Positions 24,402 to 32,294 of a stretch of DNA of 64,000 nt are shown here, piece after piece. The stretch is from Glycomyces paridis (GTDB taxonomy: Bacteria > Actinomycetota > Actinomycetes > Mycobacteriales > Micromonosporaceae), in NCBI RefSeq assembly GCF_004912155.1, contig NZ_STGX01000013.1, forward strand, positions 1-64,000, written 5' to 3'. Numbering within the stretch: the first letter of the stretch is position 1; the number at the start of each line of letters is the position of its first letter. Both the position numbers and the translations under genes were made by a program. Below the pieces are notes generated by a model that saw only the letters and a list, made by a program, of their open reading frames with translations, did no database searches and was not told the origin of the DNA.

Positions 24402-25235
24402 TCAGAGGGCGACGCGGGTGAACAGCTCGTCGAGGGACCTGACCTCGGCGACGAACGGGGTCCCGTCGCCGGGACCCGCGCCGCGGTTGACCCAGCAGAA
24501 GTCGACGCCGGCCGCCTGCGCGCAGCGCCCGTCCCGCTCCAGGGAGTCGCCGATGTACAGGGCGCCTTCGGGGGAGCCGGAGATGGAGCGCAGGGCCTGG
24601 TGGAGCAGGCGCGGGCCGGGCTTGCGGAACGCGGGGTCGCCGGAGACGGTGATGGCGTCGAAGAAGCGCGAGATGTCGGTGACGTCGAGCTTCGTGCGCT
24701 GCACGGAGGCGATCCCGTTGCTCACCAGTCCCATCCGGTACTTGGAGGAGCGGTGGAGGCGTTCGAGCGCGGGAAAGGCGTCGGTGTACAGGGTCGCATT
24801 CGCGCCGAGTCGGGACTCGTAATGCCGGGCGACCTCCGCGGGGTCGATGCGCGCCTTCGGCACTTCGGCGAGGAATGCGAAACGGGCGGTCCGCATATGG
24901 TCGAGTTCGATCTCTCCGCGGAGAAAGCGATTGCGCAGGAGTGCGTCGTCCTGGGCGAACCGGAGTTGGAACGTCGCATAGTCGGCGCCGGTCGCTTTGC
25001 GCACCAGTGCGTCCCAGGTGTCGCGTAGTGCCCGGTCCTCGGTCCGCTCGGCGTCCACGAGGGTCCGGTCGAGGTCGAAGAGCACGGTGCCGTAGACCCC
25101 GATCCGGGGCGAGGGAGCCGGTTCCCGACGGTCCGTCTCAAATTGCGAGATGAATTTCGCGTCCATTTCGGAGGAGAAGGCGATGGAGGTCGCGATCGGG
25201 TCGCGGGAGTCGAATTCCCGGGGCTCTGGGCTCAT
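24402..25235 (-). CDS. HAD-superfamily hydrolase with N-terminal extension
   Basis: A 277-aa HAD phosphatase. A roughly 45-residue polar extension precedes motif I LFDLDRTLVDAE. Motif II is GLVSNG, motif III RKPGPRLL and motif IV LYIGDSLERDG. GAGAAT seven bases before ATG 25235 predicts a leaderless transcript and supports keeping the extension. ATG codons at M24 are alternatives. The Arg in motif I (DLDRT in place of DLDGT) is tolerated in this family. The substrate is unknown. Confidence 0.82.
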   Translation of the reverse strand: MSPEPREFDSRDPIATSIAFSSEMDAKFISQFETDRREPAPSPRIGVYGTVLFDLDRTLVDAERTEDRALRDTWDALVRKATGADYATFQLRFAQDDALLRNRFLRGEIELDHMRTARFAFLAEVPKARIDPAEVARHYESRLGANATLYTDAFPALERLHRSSKYRMGLVSNGIASVQRTKLDVTDISRFFDAITVSGDPAFRKPGPRLLHQALRSISGSPEGALYIGDSLERDGRCAQAAGVDFCWVNRGAGPGDGTPFVAEVRSLDELFTRVAL

Positions 25236-25376
25236 GCGGGCGATTCTCGCAGGGGCGCAACACTATGACAAGTCCACCGATATTCGCGATGGCATCAGCG
25301 CGCCCAAAGTAGACCCTTGGTGCGGCTGTGACGAAATGTTGGCGCATTGCGACGGCCGCGATTCCACGATCCGGGA

Positions 25377-26150
25377 TCAGGAGAGGCCCTGCGCGAGGTA
25401 GAGGCAGGCGAGCCCGGCGGCGAGGGCCCCGAGGAGGGCGCGGAGCAGGCGCTCGGGCAGGCGCGGCTGGATCGCGGCGCCGAGGTGGCCGCCGACGAGT
25501 CCGCCGATGCCGCAGGCGATGCCGAGGGACCAGTCCGGGGCGACGCTGCCGGGCGCGGTGAGGCTGAGCGCGGCGTACGTCAGGCAGCCGACGAGGGAGG
25601 TCACGAAGGTCGACAGGAGCGTGGCGGGCGCCACGAGGACCACCGACATGCCCGCGCCGACGAGGATCGGGCCGAGGAGGGAGCCGCCGCCGATGCCGTA
25701 GACGCCGCCGACGAACCCGGCGCCGAGCGCTAGGAGGAGCACCGTGCGGCGCCGCAGGTCGCGGGCGGGCGCGGCGCGCTCCCGGCGGGGCAGTAGCAAC
25801 CAGACTCCCAAGGGGCCCAGGATCATCGCCGCGCACAGGCGGAAGACGTCGGGGTCGGCGACGAGGTAGACGCGGGCGAGGGCGCCGGCGACGACGCCGG
25901 GGCAGGTGCCCAGGATCATGACCGTCGCCAGCGGGGAGCGCAGCGGGCGCCGCCGCCGGTAGCGCAGGAGCGCGCCGGGGCCGGCGATCACGTTGAACAG
26001 CAGGTTGGTCGGGGTGACCGCCGGGTTCGGGACGTGGAGGACGCTGAGCTGGACCGGGAGGAGGAACACCGCGCCGGAGACGCCCGCGGGCGCGGTGACG
26101 ACGGAGATGAGCAGGGCCGCAAGGAGTCCGATGAGGTCGGTCCACTGCAC
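25377..26150 (-). CDS. TauE/SafE-family membrane permease
   Basis: A 257-aa integral membrane protein with about eight hydrophobic helices and the two internal repeats of the TauE/SafE/YfcA family (GVSGAVFLLPVQL and VYGIGGGSLLGPIL are the repeat signatures). Members export sulphite, sulphoacetate or related organic anions. The window shows a sulfotransferase four kilobases away but no sulphonate catabolism next to it, so the substrate stays open. Monocistronic; no clear promoter is seen in the gap after 26150. Confidence 0.85.
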   Translation of the reverse strand: MQWTDLIGLLAALLISVVTAPAGVSGAVFLLPVQLSVLHVPNPAVTPTNLLFNVIAGPGALLRYRRRRPLRSPLATVMILGTCPGVVAGALARVYLVADPDVFRLCAAMILGPLGVWLLLPRRERAAPARDLRRRTVLLLALGAGFVGGVYGIGGGSLLGPILVGAGMSVVLVAPATLLSTFVTSLVGCLTYAALSLTAPGSVAPDWSLGIACGIGGLVGGHLGAAIQPRLPERLLRALLGALAAGLACLYLAQGLS

Positions 26151-26323
26151 CGCGGTCGTCCCTTCGGGGAGGTCGGGAGCCGGGCGGCGTCGCTGCGGCG
26201 CGGGTTCCGGTCGGAGCTCGGTCGACTCCGACGATACCGGACCCCGCCTCCCTCGCGGTCGGGCCGACGAGGGGAGCCGAGGCGTGCCGGACGCCTCGGC
26301 CCCGTGCCGGATCTACCGGCGGG

Positions 26324-27934
26324 TCAGCTCCTGGCCCACAGGGCCGGCGTCACGTCCGGCGTCCAGTCGGCCTGGGAGGTGTGCGGGATGACGCACCGGT
26401 AGCCGGTGCCGTTGTAGACGACCTGTGCGCCGGCGGTGTAGGCGACGCCGGAGCGCCATGTGGTCTCGCCGCCGCCCCCGCCGTCGCCGACGACGAGCGT
26501 GAAGGTGGCCGTCCTGGTGACCGAGCCCTGGCCGGTGACCGTGAGCGTGTAGGTGCCCTCGGTCGCGGTGGCCGCGACGTTGACGGACAGGGTCGCCGAG
26601 CTCCCCGAGGAGACCTGCGTCGGGCTCACCGACGCCTGCACTCCCGTGGGCGCGCCGCTCACCGACAGGTTCACCGTCTGCGAGCCGCCCGAGGTGGTCT
26701 GCGTGGCGACCGTGACCGTGGTCGACTGCCCGGGCTGGACGGTGGCCGTGGTCGGGGCGACGGTCAGGTTGAAGCCCGGCTGCGTGCCGCCCGTGGTGGT
26801 CAGCGTCGCGCCCGTGCGCTGGAGCGCCCGGTTGAGCGGCTCGAACACGGTCCAGCCGCTCGGGCAGTCGCCCGCGCCGCCGGAGGTGATGCCCTGGGCG
26901 GAGTTCCCGGAGATGTAGGAGCCGCCCGAGTCGCCCGGTTCGGCGCACACGGTCGTGCGGGTCATGCCCGACAGTGAGCCCTCGGGGTAGGAGATGCCCA
27001 CGCCCTTGGCCTCGATGACGCCGCAGTACCAGCCGGTGGTGGAGCCGGAGCGGCACACCGAGGCGCCGACGACGGCCTCGTTGCCGTTGGCGACCTGGAC
27101 GTTGGTGCCGTCGTAGCGGTTGACGTTGGGAGAGGTCTGCCAGCCGGAGCCGGCCTGGACGAACGCCCAGTCCTCGCCGGGGAACTGGGAGAGGCGGAAC
27201 TGGCCGCCCGCCCCGGTGCCGCCGGTGATCTGGCCCGAGCCGATGTCGCAGTGCCCGGCGGTCACGAAGCCCGCCCCGGAGGTGGGGTGGGTGGCCGAGA
27301 AGCCGACGGAGCAGCGGGACTGGCCGCCGATGTTGTAGGCGTCGCCGCCGCGGATCGAGCCCTGGTAGGCGGTCGGGGCCTCGGCCTCGACCGAGAGGTC
27401 CCAGACCCCGGCGTCCAGGCCCGCCTCGTCCGCGACGCGTTGGGCCGCTTCGGCACTGCCCGCGACGATGGCGACGGCGTTGGCGGGGAGGTCGACGTAC
27501 CAGCTGTAGACGTCGTCGGCGCCGAGGCGGTTGACGGCGGCGGCCACGTCGGCCGCGTAGGTGTCGAGTTCGGCGAGGGAGTGCTCGACGAGGACCGGTT
27601 CGTAGCCGGCGGCGTCGAGGGTCGAGGCGAACGGGGCGGTGGCGGCGACGACGATGCCGTCATCGCCGATCCAGGTGCCGGCGTACTCGTCGCCGAGGGA
27701 CGCGGCGGCGGTGCGCTCGACGCCGAGGGCGGCGTCTTCGGCGGCGAGGCGCAGGAGCGCCTCATCGGTGGTGAGGCCCAGGTCGCGCTCCATCGCGTCG
27801 AGGACGGCGGGGTCGATGTCGGTCGAGGTGAGGGGGTCGGGTTCTTGAGCGGAGGCCTGGGCGCCGAGGATGAGCGCCACGCCTCCGGTCAGCACCGCGG
27901 CCGATACGGCGGCGATGCTCCTTCGAGGACTCAT
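26324..27934 (-). CDS. Streptogrisin-like S1E protease with chitin-binding tail
   Basis: A 536-aa secreted serine protease. Residues 1-31 are a signal peptide ending ASA. A propeptide of about 150 residues with the alpha-lytic prodomain pattern follows. The mature S1E domain begins near GDAYNIGGQSRCSVGF, with catalytic His in TAGHCD, Asp in GEDWAFV and Ser in EPGDSGGSY. Then comes an Ig-like domain (QPGQSTTVTVATQT), and a C-terminal carbohydrate-binding module of the CBM5/12 type (TWRSGVAYTAGAQVVYNGTG). It would tether proteolysis to chitin or cell-wall glycans. GAAAGG precedes ATG 27934. A sigma-70-like promoter lies 65-90 bases upstream. Confidence 0.92.
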   Translation of the reverse strand: MSPRRSIAAVSAAVLTGGVALILGAQASAQEPDPLTSTDIDPAVLDAMERDLGLTTDEALLRLAAEDAALGVERTAAASLGDEYAGTWIGDDGIVVAATAPFASTLDAAGYEPVLVEHSLAELDTYAADVAAAVNRLGADDVYSWYVDLPANAVAIVAGSAEAAQRVADEAGLDAGVWDLSVEAEAPTAYQGSIRGGDAYNIGGQSRCSVGFSATHPTSGAGFVTAGHCDIGSGQITGGTGAGGQFRLSQFPGEDWAFVQAGSGWQTSPNVNRYDGTNVQVANGNEAVVGASVCRSGSTTGWYCGVIEAKGVGISYPEGSLSGMTRTTVCAEPGDSGGSYISGNSAQGITSGGAGDCPSGWTVFEPLNRALQRTGATLTTTGGTQPGFNLTVAPTTATVQPGQSTTVTVATQTTSGGSQTVNLSVSGAPTGVQASVSPTQVSSGSSATLSVNVAATATEGTYTLTVTGQGSVTRTATFTLVVGDGGGGGETTWRSGVAYTAGAQVVYNGTGYRCVIPHTSQADWTPDVTPALWARS

Positions 27935-27998
27935 GTGCTGGCCTTTCTCGCAGGTCATGCGAAAGGTGAGATGAGAACTGTGGTGTGACCACCGCCTC

Positions 27999-28042
27999 AG
28001 CCTAGGGCCAGATTAATTGATTGTAAAGTTTCTATATAGAAA
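27999..28042 (-). promoter_or_regulatory. Protease promoter with adjacent palindrome
   Basis: On the minus strand TTTACA (28022-28027) and TAGGCT (27999-28004) are separated by exactly 17 bases, giving a good vegetative promoter for the protease with a leader of about 60 bases. Directly upstream is the 14-bp perfect palindrome TTTCTATATAGAAA (28029-28042), a likely regulator site. The rest of the 27935-28380 gap shows no gene and is AT-rich for this genome. Confidence 0.65.
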
Positions 28043-28380
28043 AATCTGATGCTATTTCGTCCCTTGTGCCCAGATGGTTCCACACAGGATCGGCCGCCGC
28101 AGCCGCCAGGACCGCCCCACCCGGCACACCGAGCCGCACCCGCAACCATCGCGCCCGCACCCACCGCGCCCCCCAACCCGCCGTGAGACCGGTTACAGTC
28201 GATGGAGCGGATGGCAGCCGCGAACGGACCACGTTGGAACGTGACCAGAATCGCGGAGTATCGGAGCAGCTCATTCGGGTTGCGTCGCAAACCACACCAT
28301 ATATACCGGCCTGATAACAAATTCGGTCCAGTTCGGGTGTGGCGGCATGAAAATTCACTTTCACCGGCGAACATCCATCT

Positions 28381-29481
28381 ATGCCTTCTGAATCGAGTCG
28401 GCCTGCGACCGCGCGCAGGAGCGCCGGCATCACCGACCGCGGCGTCACCGTCGGTGACAACGCGGTGGTCGGCCAGATCATCACCCCGCTGCGCCGGTAC
28501 ATACCCGTGGGCTGGTTCGACTGGGAGCCCTTCGCCAAGCGCCCGAAGAGCTGGTGGCCCGACCTCCTCATGTTCCTCGGCTTCCTCACCCTCGCCTTCC
28601 TGGTGAGCTACCCCTCCTGGCTCGTCCGCCTCGACTGGACCGTGCGCGTCTGGTCCGTCGACGCCAACGACGTCACCTGGCTCCGCGACCTCGCCAAGGC
28701 CGGCGCCGAACTCGGCCAGGCCCGCACCGTCGCCACCGTCACCCTCTTCATCGCCATCTGGTGCGCCCTCCGCTCCCGCTCCATCCGCCCCCTCCTCATG
28801 TACGTCATCTCCTTCATCACCCTCGCCAGCATCCTGGGCATGAAGCACCTCCTCGGCCGACCCCTCTCCCAGCACCCCTTCGCCCTCGAGAAGGTCTCCC
28901 CCGAAGGCCCCCTCCTCTTCACCTACCACCCCGAAGGCGGCGGCCCCAACATCCCCGACGCCACCGCCTTCCCCTCCGGGCACGCCGTCAACTCGATCCT
29001 GCTCTTCGGCCTCATCGTCATGCTCATCGGCGGCGTCATCCCCGTCTGGGCCCGCTGGACCCTCCTCCTGGCCCCCCCGGTCATCGTCATGTGCTCCCAG
29101 GTCTTCCTCGGCCAGCACTGGCTCTCCGACGAACCCGCCGGCTTCCTGCTCGGCCTCATCATCATCCGCAGCGCCAAACGCGTCGCCTGGCACCGCATAC
29201 CCCTCGGCCCCCTCAAGGTCTTCGACCCCGCGACACGCCGCACCATCCTCATATCGACCCTGCTCATCGTCGGCGTCATGATCACCCCGACCCTCCACCT
29301 CGTCCCCGCCCTCATCTCCGCCGCCGTCCTCCCGACCCTCGGCCTCATCTGGCTGTGGCTGAGCACCAAGGCCAAACAGCACCGCGAAGCCCTGGAGACG
29401 ACAGAACCCGCATCCGAAGCGGATGCGGGTCCCGACGACGATCCGGACATACCTAGCCAGCCGACGCGTACTCCCCGCTGA
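28381..29481 (+). CDS. PAP2-like membrane phosphatase, divergent active site
   Basis: A 366-aa membrane protein with about six helices between residues 60 and 325 and an acidic C-terminal tail. It keeps the PAP2 motif 2 as AFPSGHAVN and the His and Asp of motif 3 in CSQVFLGQHWLSD. Two phosphate-binding arginines look changed: motif 1 reads KHLLGRPLS where KxxxxxxRP is expected, and motif 3 has SQ in place of SR. It may bind rather than hydrolyse lipid phosphates, or use a different substrate. Its last 29 bases overlap the convergent purM 3' end. Confidence 0.8.
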   Translation: MPSESSRPATARRSAGITDRGVTVGDNAVVGQIITPLRRYIPVGWFDWEPFAKRPKSWWPDLLMFLGFLTLAFLVSYPSWLVRLDWTVRVWSVDANDVTWLRDLAKAGAELGQARTVATVTLFIAIWCALRSRSIRPLLMYVISFITLASILGMKHLLGRPLSQHPFALEKVSPEGPLLFTYHPEGGGPNIPDATAFPSGHAVNSILLFGLIVMLIGGVIPVWARWTLLLAPPVIVMCSQVFLGQHWLSDEPAGFLLGLIIIRSAKRVAWHRIPLGPLKVFDPATRRTILISTLLIVGVMITPTLHLVPALISAAVLPTLGLIWLWLSTKAKQHREALETTEPASEADAGPDDDPDIPSQPTRTPR

Positions 29482-30544
29482 GGCGCACACCCGCGTCGCC
29501 CTCGACGACCTCGCCGATCGTCCACGACTCCACGTGGCGGGCCGTGAGCACCGCCAGCGACCGGTCCACCTGGTCGGGCGCGACGATCGCGACCATGCCG
29601 ATCCCCATGTTGAACGTCCGCTCCATCTCCTCGCGGCCGATCCCGCCCACGCGCTGCACCACGTCGAACACCGGGTTCGGCGTCCAGGTGCCGCGGTCGA
29701 CCTCGATCTGGAGGCCCTCGGGCAGCGACCGCACCAGGTTCCCCGCGATCCCGCCGCCGGTGATGTGCGCGAACGCGTGCACGTCGCACTCCTTCGCCAG
29801 CTCCAGGCAGTCCTTCGCATAGATGTGCGTCGGGGTCAGCAGCTCCTGGCCCAGGGTCTTCTGCGGGAAGTCGGCGCTGGCGAACTCGGGGATGACCGTG
29901 TCCAGCTCCATGTCGCCGACGTTGAACAGCGCCTCGCGCACGAGCGAGAAGCCGTTGGAGTGGACGCCGGAGGCGCGCATGGCGATGGCGACGTCGCCGG
30001 GCTTGACCCGCTCGGGGCCGAGCAGCTCGTCGGCCTCCACGACGCCCACGCCGGTGGCGGAGATGTCGTAATCGTCGGCCTTCATGACGCCGGGGTGCTC
30101 GGCGATCTCGCCGCCGATGAGCGAGCAGCCGGCGAGGCGGCAGCCGTCGGCGATGCCGCCGACGATCTCGGCGATCTTCTCGGGCACGACCTGCCCGGTG
30201 GCGACGTAGTCGAGGAGGAACAGCGGCTCGGCGCCGCAGACGACGAGGTCGTCGACGACCATCGCGACCAGGTCGATGCCCACGGTGTCGTGGATGCCGA
30301 GCTTCTGGGCGATGACTAGCTTGGTGCCGACGCCGTCGGTGGAGGAGGCCAGCAGCGGCTTCTTGTACTTCTCGGTGTCGAGGGCGAACAGGCCGGCGAA
30401 GCCGCCGATGCCGCCGACGACCTCGGGCCGGGTGGTCTTGCGGACCGAGTGCTTGAGCGCCTCGACCGCCCGGTCGCCGGCCTCGATGTCGACGCCGGCG
30501 GACTGGTAGGAGATGGTCCTCTGAGTGGTGGAGCCGCTGCTCAC
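29453..30544 (-). CDS. purM: Phosphoribosylformylglycinamidine cyclo-ligase
   Basis: A 363-aa AIR synthetase that closes the imidazole ring of FGAM with ATP in purine synthesis. The signature SSTDGVGTKLVIAQ, the DLVAMVVDDLVVCGAEPLFL stretch and the GGEIAEHPG and HITGGGIAGN segments match PurM over its full length. The GTG start at 30544 overlaps the purF stop (GTGA), so purF and purM are coupled. Its 3' end overlaps the PAP2-like gene tail to tail. Confidence 0.97.
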   Translation of the reverse strand: MSSGSTTQRTISYQSAGVDIEAGDRAVEALKHSVRKTTRPEVVGGIGGFAGLFALDTEKYKKPLLASSTDGVGTKLVIAQKLGIHDTVGIDLVAMVVDDLVVCGAEPLFLLDYVATGQVVPEKIAEIVGGIADGCRLAGCSLIGGEIAEHPGVMKADDYDISATGVGVVEADELLGPERVKPGDVAIAMRASGVHSNGFSLVREALFNVGDMELDTVIPEFASADFPQKTLGQELLTPTHIYAKDCLELAKECDVHAFAHITGGGIAGNLVRSLPEGLQIEVDRGTWTPNPVFDVVQRVGGIGREEMERTFNMGIGMVAIVAPDQVDRSLAVLTARHVESWTIGEVVEGDAGVRLSGEYASAG

Positions 30545-32064
30545 GCTGTGGTCCCTTCCCGCACTGACGTGCTCGCTTCGGTGGTTCGCGCTGACTGGGG
30601 TTCGGGGCGGGGTTCGGGGCGGGGCTCCATGAGGTGCTTGCCGATGAGGTCGGCGGCTGGCAGCTCGATCGGGTACTTCCCGTCGAAGCAGGCCATGCAC
30701 AGGCGCGAGGCGGGCTGCTCGGTGGCGCGCACGAGGCCGTCCATCGAGACGTAGCCGAGCGAGTCGGCGCCGATCTGGGCGCGGATGCCGTCCACGTCGA
30801 GGGAGCCGGCGATGAGCTCGGCCCTGGTGGCGAAGTCGATGCCGTAGAAGCAGGGCCACTCGACGGGCGGCGCGGAGATGCGGATGTGGACCTCGACGGC
30901 CCCGGCCTCGCGCAGCATCCGCACGAGCGCGCGCTGGGTGTTGCCGCGCACGATCGTGTCGTCGACGATGACCAGGCGCTTGCCCTTGATCTGGTCGACC
31001 AGGGGGTTGAGCTTGAGGCGGATGCCGAGCTGGCGCAGCGACTGCGAGGGCTGGATGAAGGTGCGGCCCACGTACTGGTTCTTGGTGAAGCCCTGCCCGT
31101 AGGGGATGCCCGACTCCTCGGCGTAGCCGATCGCGGCCGGGATGCCGGATTCGGGGACGCCGATGACGAGGTCGGCCTCCACGGGGTGCTCGCGGGCGAG
31201 GGTGCGGCCGACTTCGACGCGGGTGGCGTAGACGTTGCGCCCGGCCAGCTTCGTGTCGGGGCGGGCGAGGTACACGTACTCGAACAGGCAGCCCTTGGGC
31301 TCGGGGTTCGCGAAGCGCGTCGAGCGCAGGCCGTGCTCGTCGATGGTGAGCAGCTCGCCGGGCTCGACCTCGCGCACGAAGGTGGCGCCGATGGTGTCGA
31401 GGGCGGCGGTCTCGGAGGCCACGGCCCACCCGGAGGCGAGGCGGCCGAGGACGAGCGGGTGCACGCCCTGCGGGTCGCGGGCGGCGTACAGCGTGTTCTC
31501 GTCCATGAACACCAGGCAGAACGCGCCGCGCAGCTGCGGGAGGACGCGCACGGCGGCGGCCTCGACGGACTCGTCGGGGCGCGCCGCGAGGAGCGCGGTC
31601 ACCAGGTGCGTGTCGGAGGTGGTGGCGCCCATGTCGATGCCGAGGCGGTCGACCTCCTTGAGGAGGTCGGCCGTGTTCACCAGGTTCCCGTTGTGGGCCA
31701 AGGCGATCGCCGTGCCCGTGGTGGTGGACCTGATGGTGGGCTGAGAGTTCTCCCAGGTGGGGGCGCCGGTGGTGGAGTAGCGGGCGTGGCCGATGGCCAG
31801 GTGCCCTTGGAGGGGCGCGAGCGTGGACTCGTCGAAGACCTGCGCGACCAGGCCGAGGTCCTTGTAGACGACGGTGCGCGCGCCGTCCGAGACGGCGATC
31901 CCGGCGGCCTCCTGACCGCGGTGCTGCAACGCGTAGAGCCCGAAGTAGGTGAGTTTCGAGACCTCTTCCCCAGGGGCCCAGATGCCGACGACGCCGCAGG
32001 CGTCGCGAGGACCAGGGTTGTCGGGATCGAGTTCCGTGGTGAGTCGACCGTCACCTCGGGCCAC
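30541..32064 (-). CDS. purF: Amidophosphoribosyltransferase (purine step 1)
   Basis: A 507-aa PurF, which converts PRPP and glutamine to phosphoribosylamine. The N-terminal glutaminase cysteine lies in DACGVVGIW at residue 23 of the precursor, so a propeptide of about 22 residues must be cleaved as in other PurF enzymes with a propeptide. The PRPP loop is VIVDDTIVRGNTQ. Four cysteines for an iron-sulphur cluster are partly visible (PKGCLFEY, WPCFYG, LCMACFDG). GTG 32064 is chosen because GAGGAG sits at ideal spacing. Upstream ATG codons lack one. Transcribed with purM. Confidence 0.96.
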   Translation of the reverse strand: MARGDGRLTTELDPDNPGPRDACGVVGIWAPGEEVSKLTYFGLYALQHRGQEAAGIAVSDGARTVVYKDLGLVAQVFDESTLAPLQGHLAIGHARYSTTGAPTWENSQPTIRSTTTGTAIALAHNGNLVNTADLLKEVDRLGIDMGATTSDTHLVTALLAARPDESVEAAAVRVLPQLRGAFCLVFMDENTLYAARDPQGVHPLVLGRLASGWAVASETAALDTIGATFVREVEPGELLTIDEHGLRSTRFANPEPKGCLFEYVYLARPDTKLAGRNVYATRVEVGRTLAREHPVEADLVIGVPESGIPAAIGYAEESGIPYGQGFTKNQYVGRTFIQPSQSLRQLGIRLKLNPLVDQIKGKRLVIVDDTIVRGNTQRALVRMLREAGAVEVHIRISAPPVEWPCFYGIDFATRAELIAGSLDVDGIRAQIGADSLGYVSMDGLVRATEQPASRLCMACFDGKYPIELPAADLIGKHLMEPRPEPRPEPQSARTTEASTSVREGTTA

Positions 32065-32173
32065 TGCAACTCCTCGGTTGGCTGGACTGGGTCGCGGCTC
32101 GACCGAGCCACGGGTGGCGGTGCCTCGCAGCGAGCGGTCGCTCCGGGGCCGATTCGTCGGAACCGCCATGCAC

Positions 32174-32179
32174 AGTCTA
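32174..32179 (-). promoter_or_regulatory. Predicted purF -10 box
   Basis: TAGACT on the minus strand (bases 32174-32179) would start a transcript about 100 bases before the purF GTG. An in-frame ATG close to this site (32170) might allow a longer, leaderless form but has no ribosome-binding site. Confidence 0.45.
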
Positions 32180-32245
32180 TCGGACCTGCGGGAAGTCGCC
32201 ACCCGCCAAAACCGCGGGTGTGGGCCGTACCGCCCCCGGAAACGC

Positions 32246-32279
32246 GACGCCGCGACGGGCCGGGGCCCGTCGCGGCGTC
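32246..32279. terminator. Strong hairpin terminator
   Basis: A perfect 16-bp inverted repeat (32246-32261 with 32264-32279, loop GG) lies 15 bases past the stop of the minus-strand Pro-rich membrane protein gene and upstream of purF. It is a good terminator candidate without a T-run, the usual type in this genome. Confidence 0.75.
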
Positions 32280-32294
32280 ATGCGCGTCCCGCCG

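Noticed and set aside
20978-26150. Organosulphonate gene cluster linking the sulfotransferase and TauE-type permease
   Set aside because: The two are separated by unrelated genes and opposite strands, and no sulphonate-degrading enzyme is present.
28554-29456. Long alternative reading frames rich in Arg and Pro across PAP2 and many other genes
   Set aside because: They are shadow frames in GC-rich coding DNA. Composition is Arg/Pro/Ala-heavy and third-position bias fits only the annotated frame.
32065-32202. Longer purF start with about 46 extra residues
   Set aside because: The upstream segment is Arg-rich and has no ribosome-binding site, while GAGGAG stands at ideal spacing before GTG 32064.
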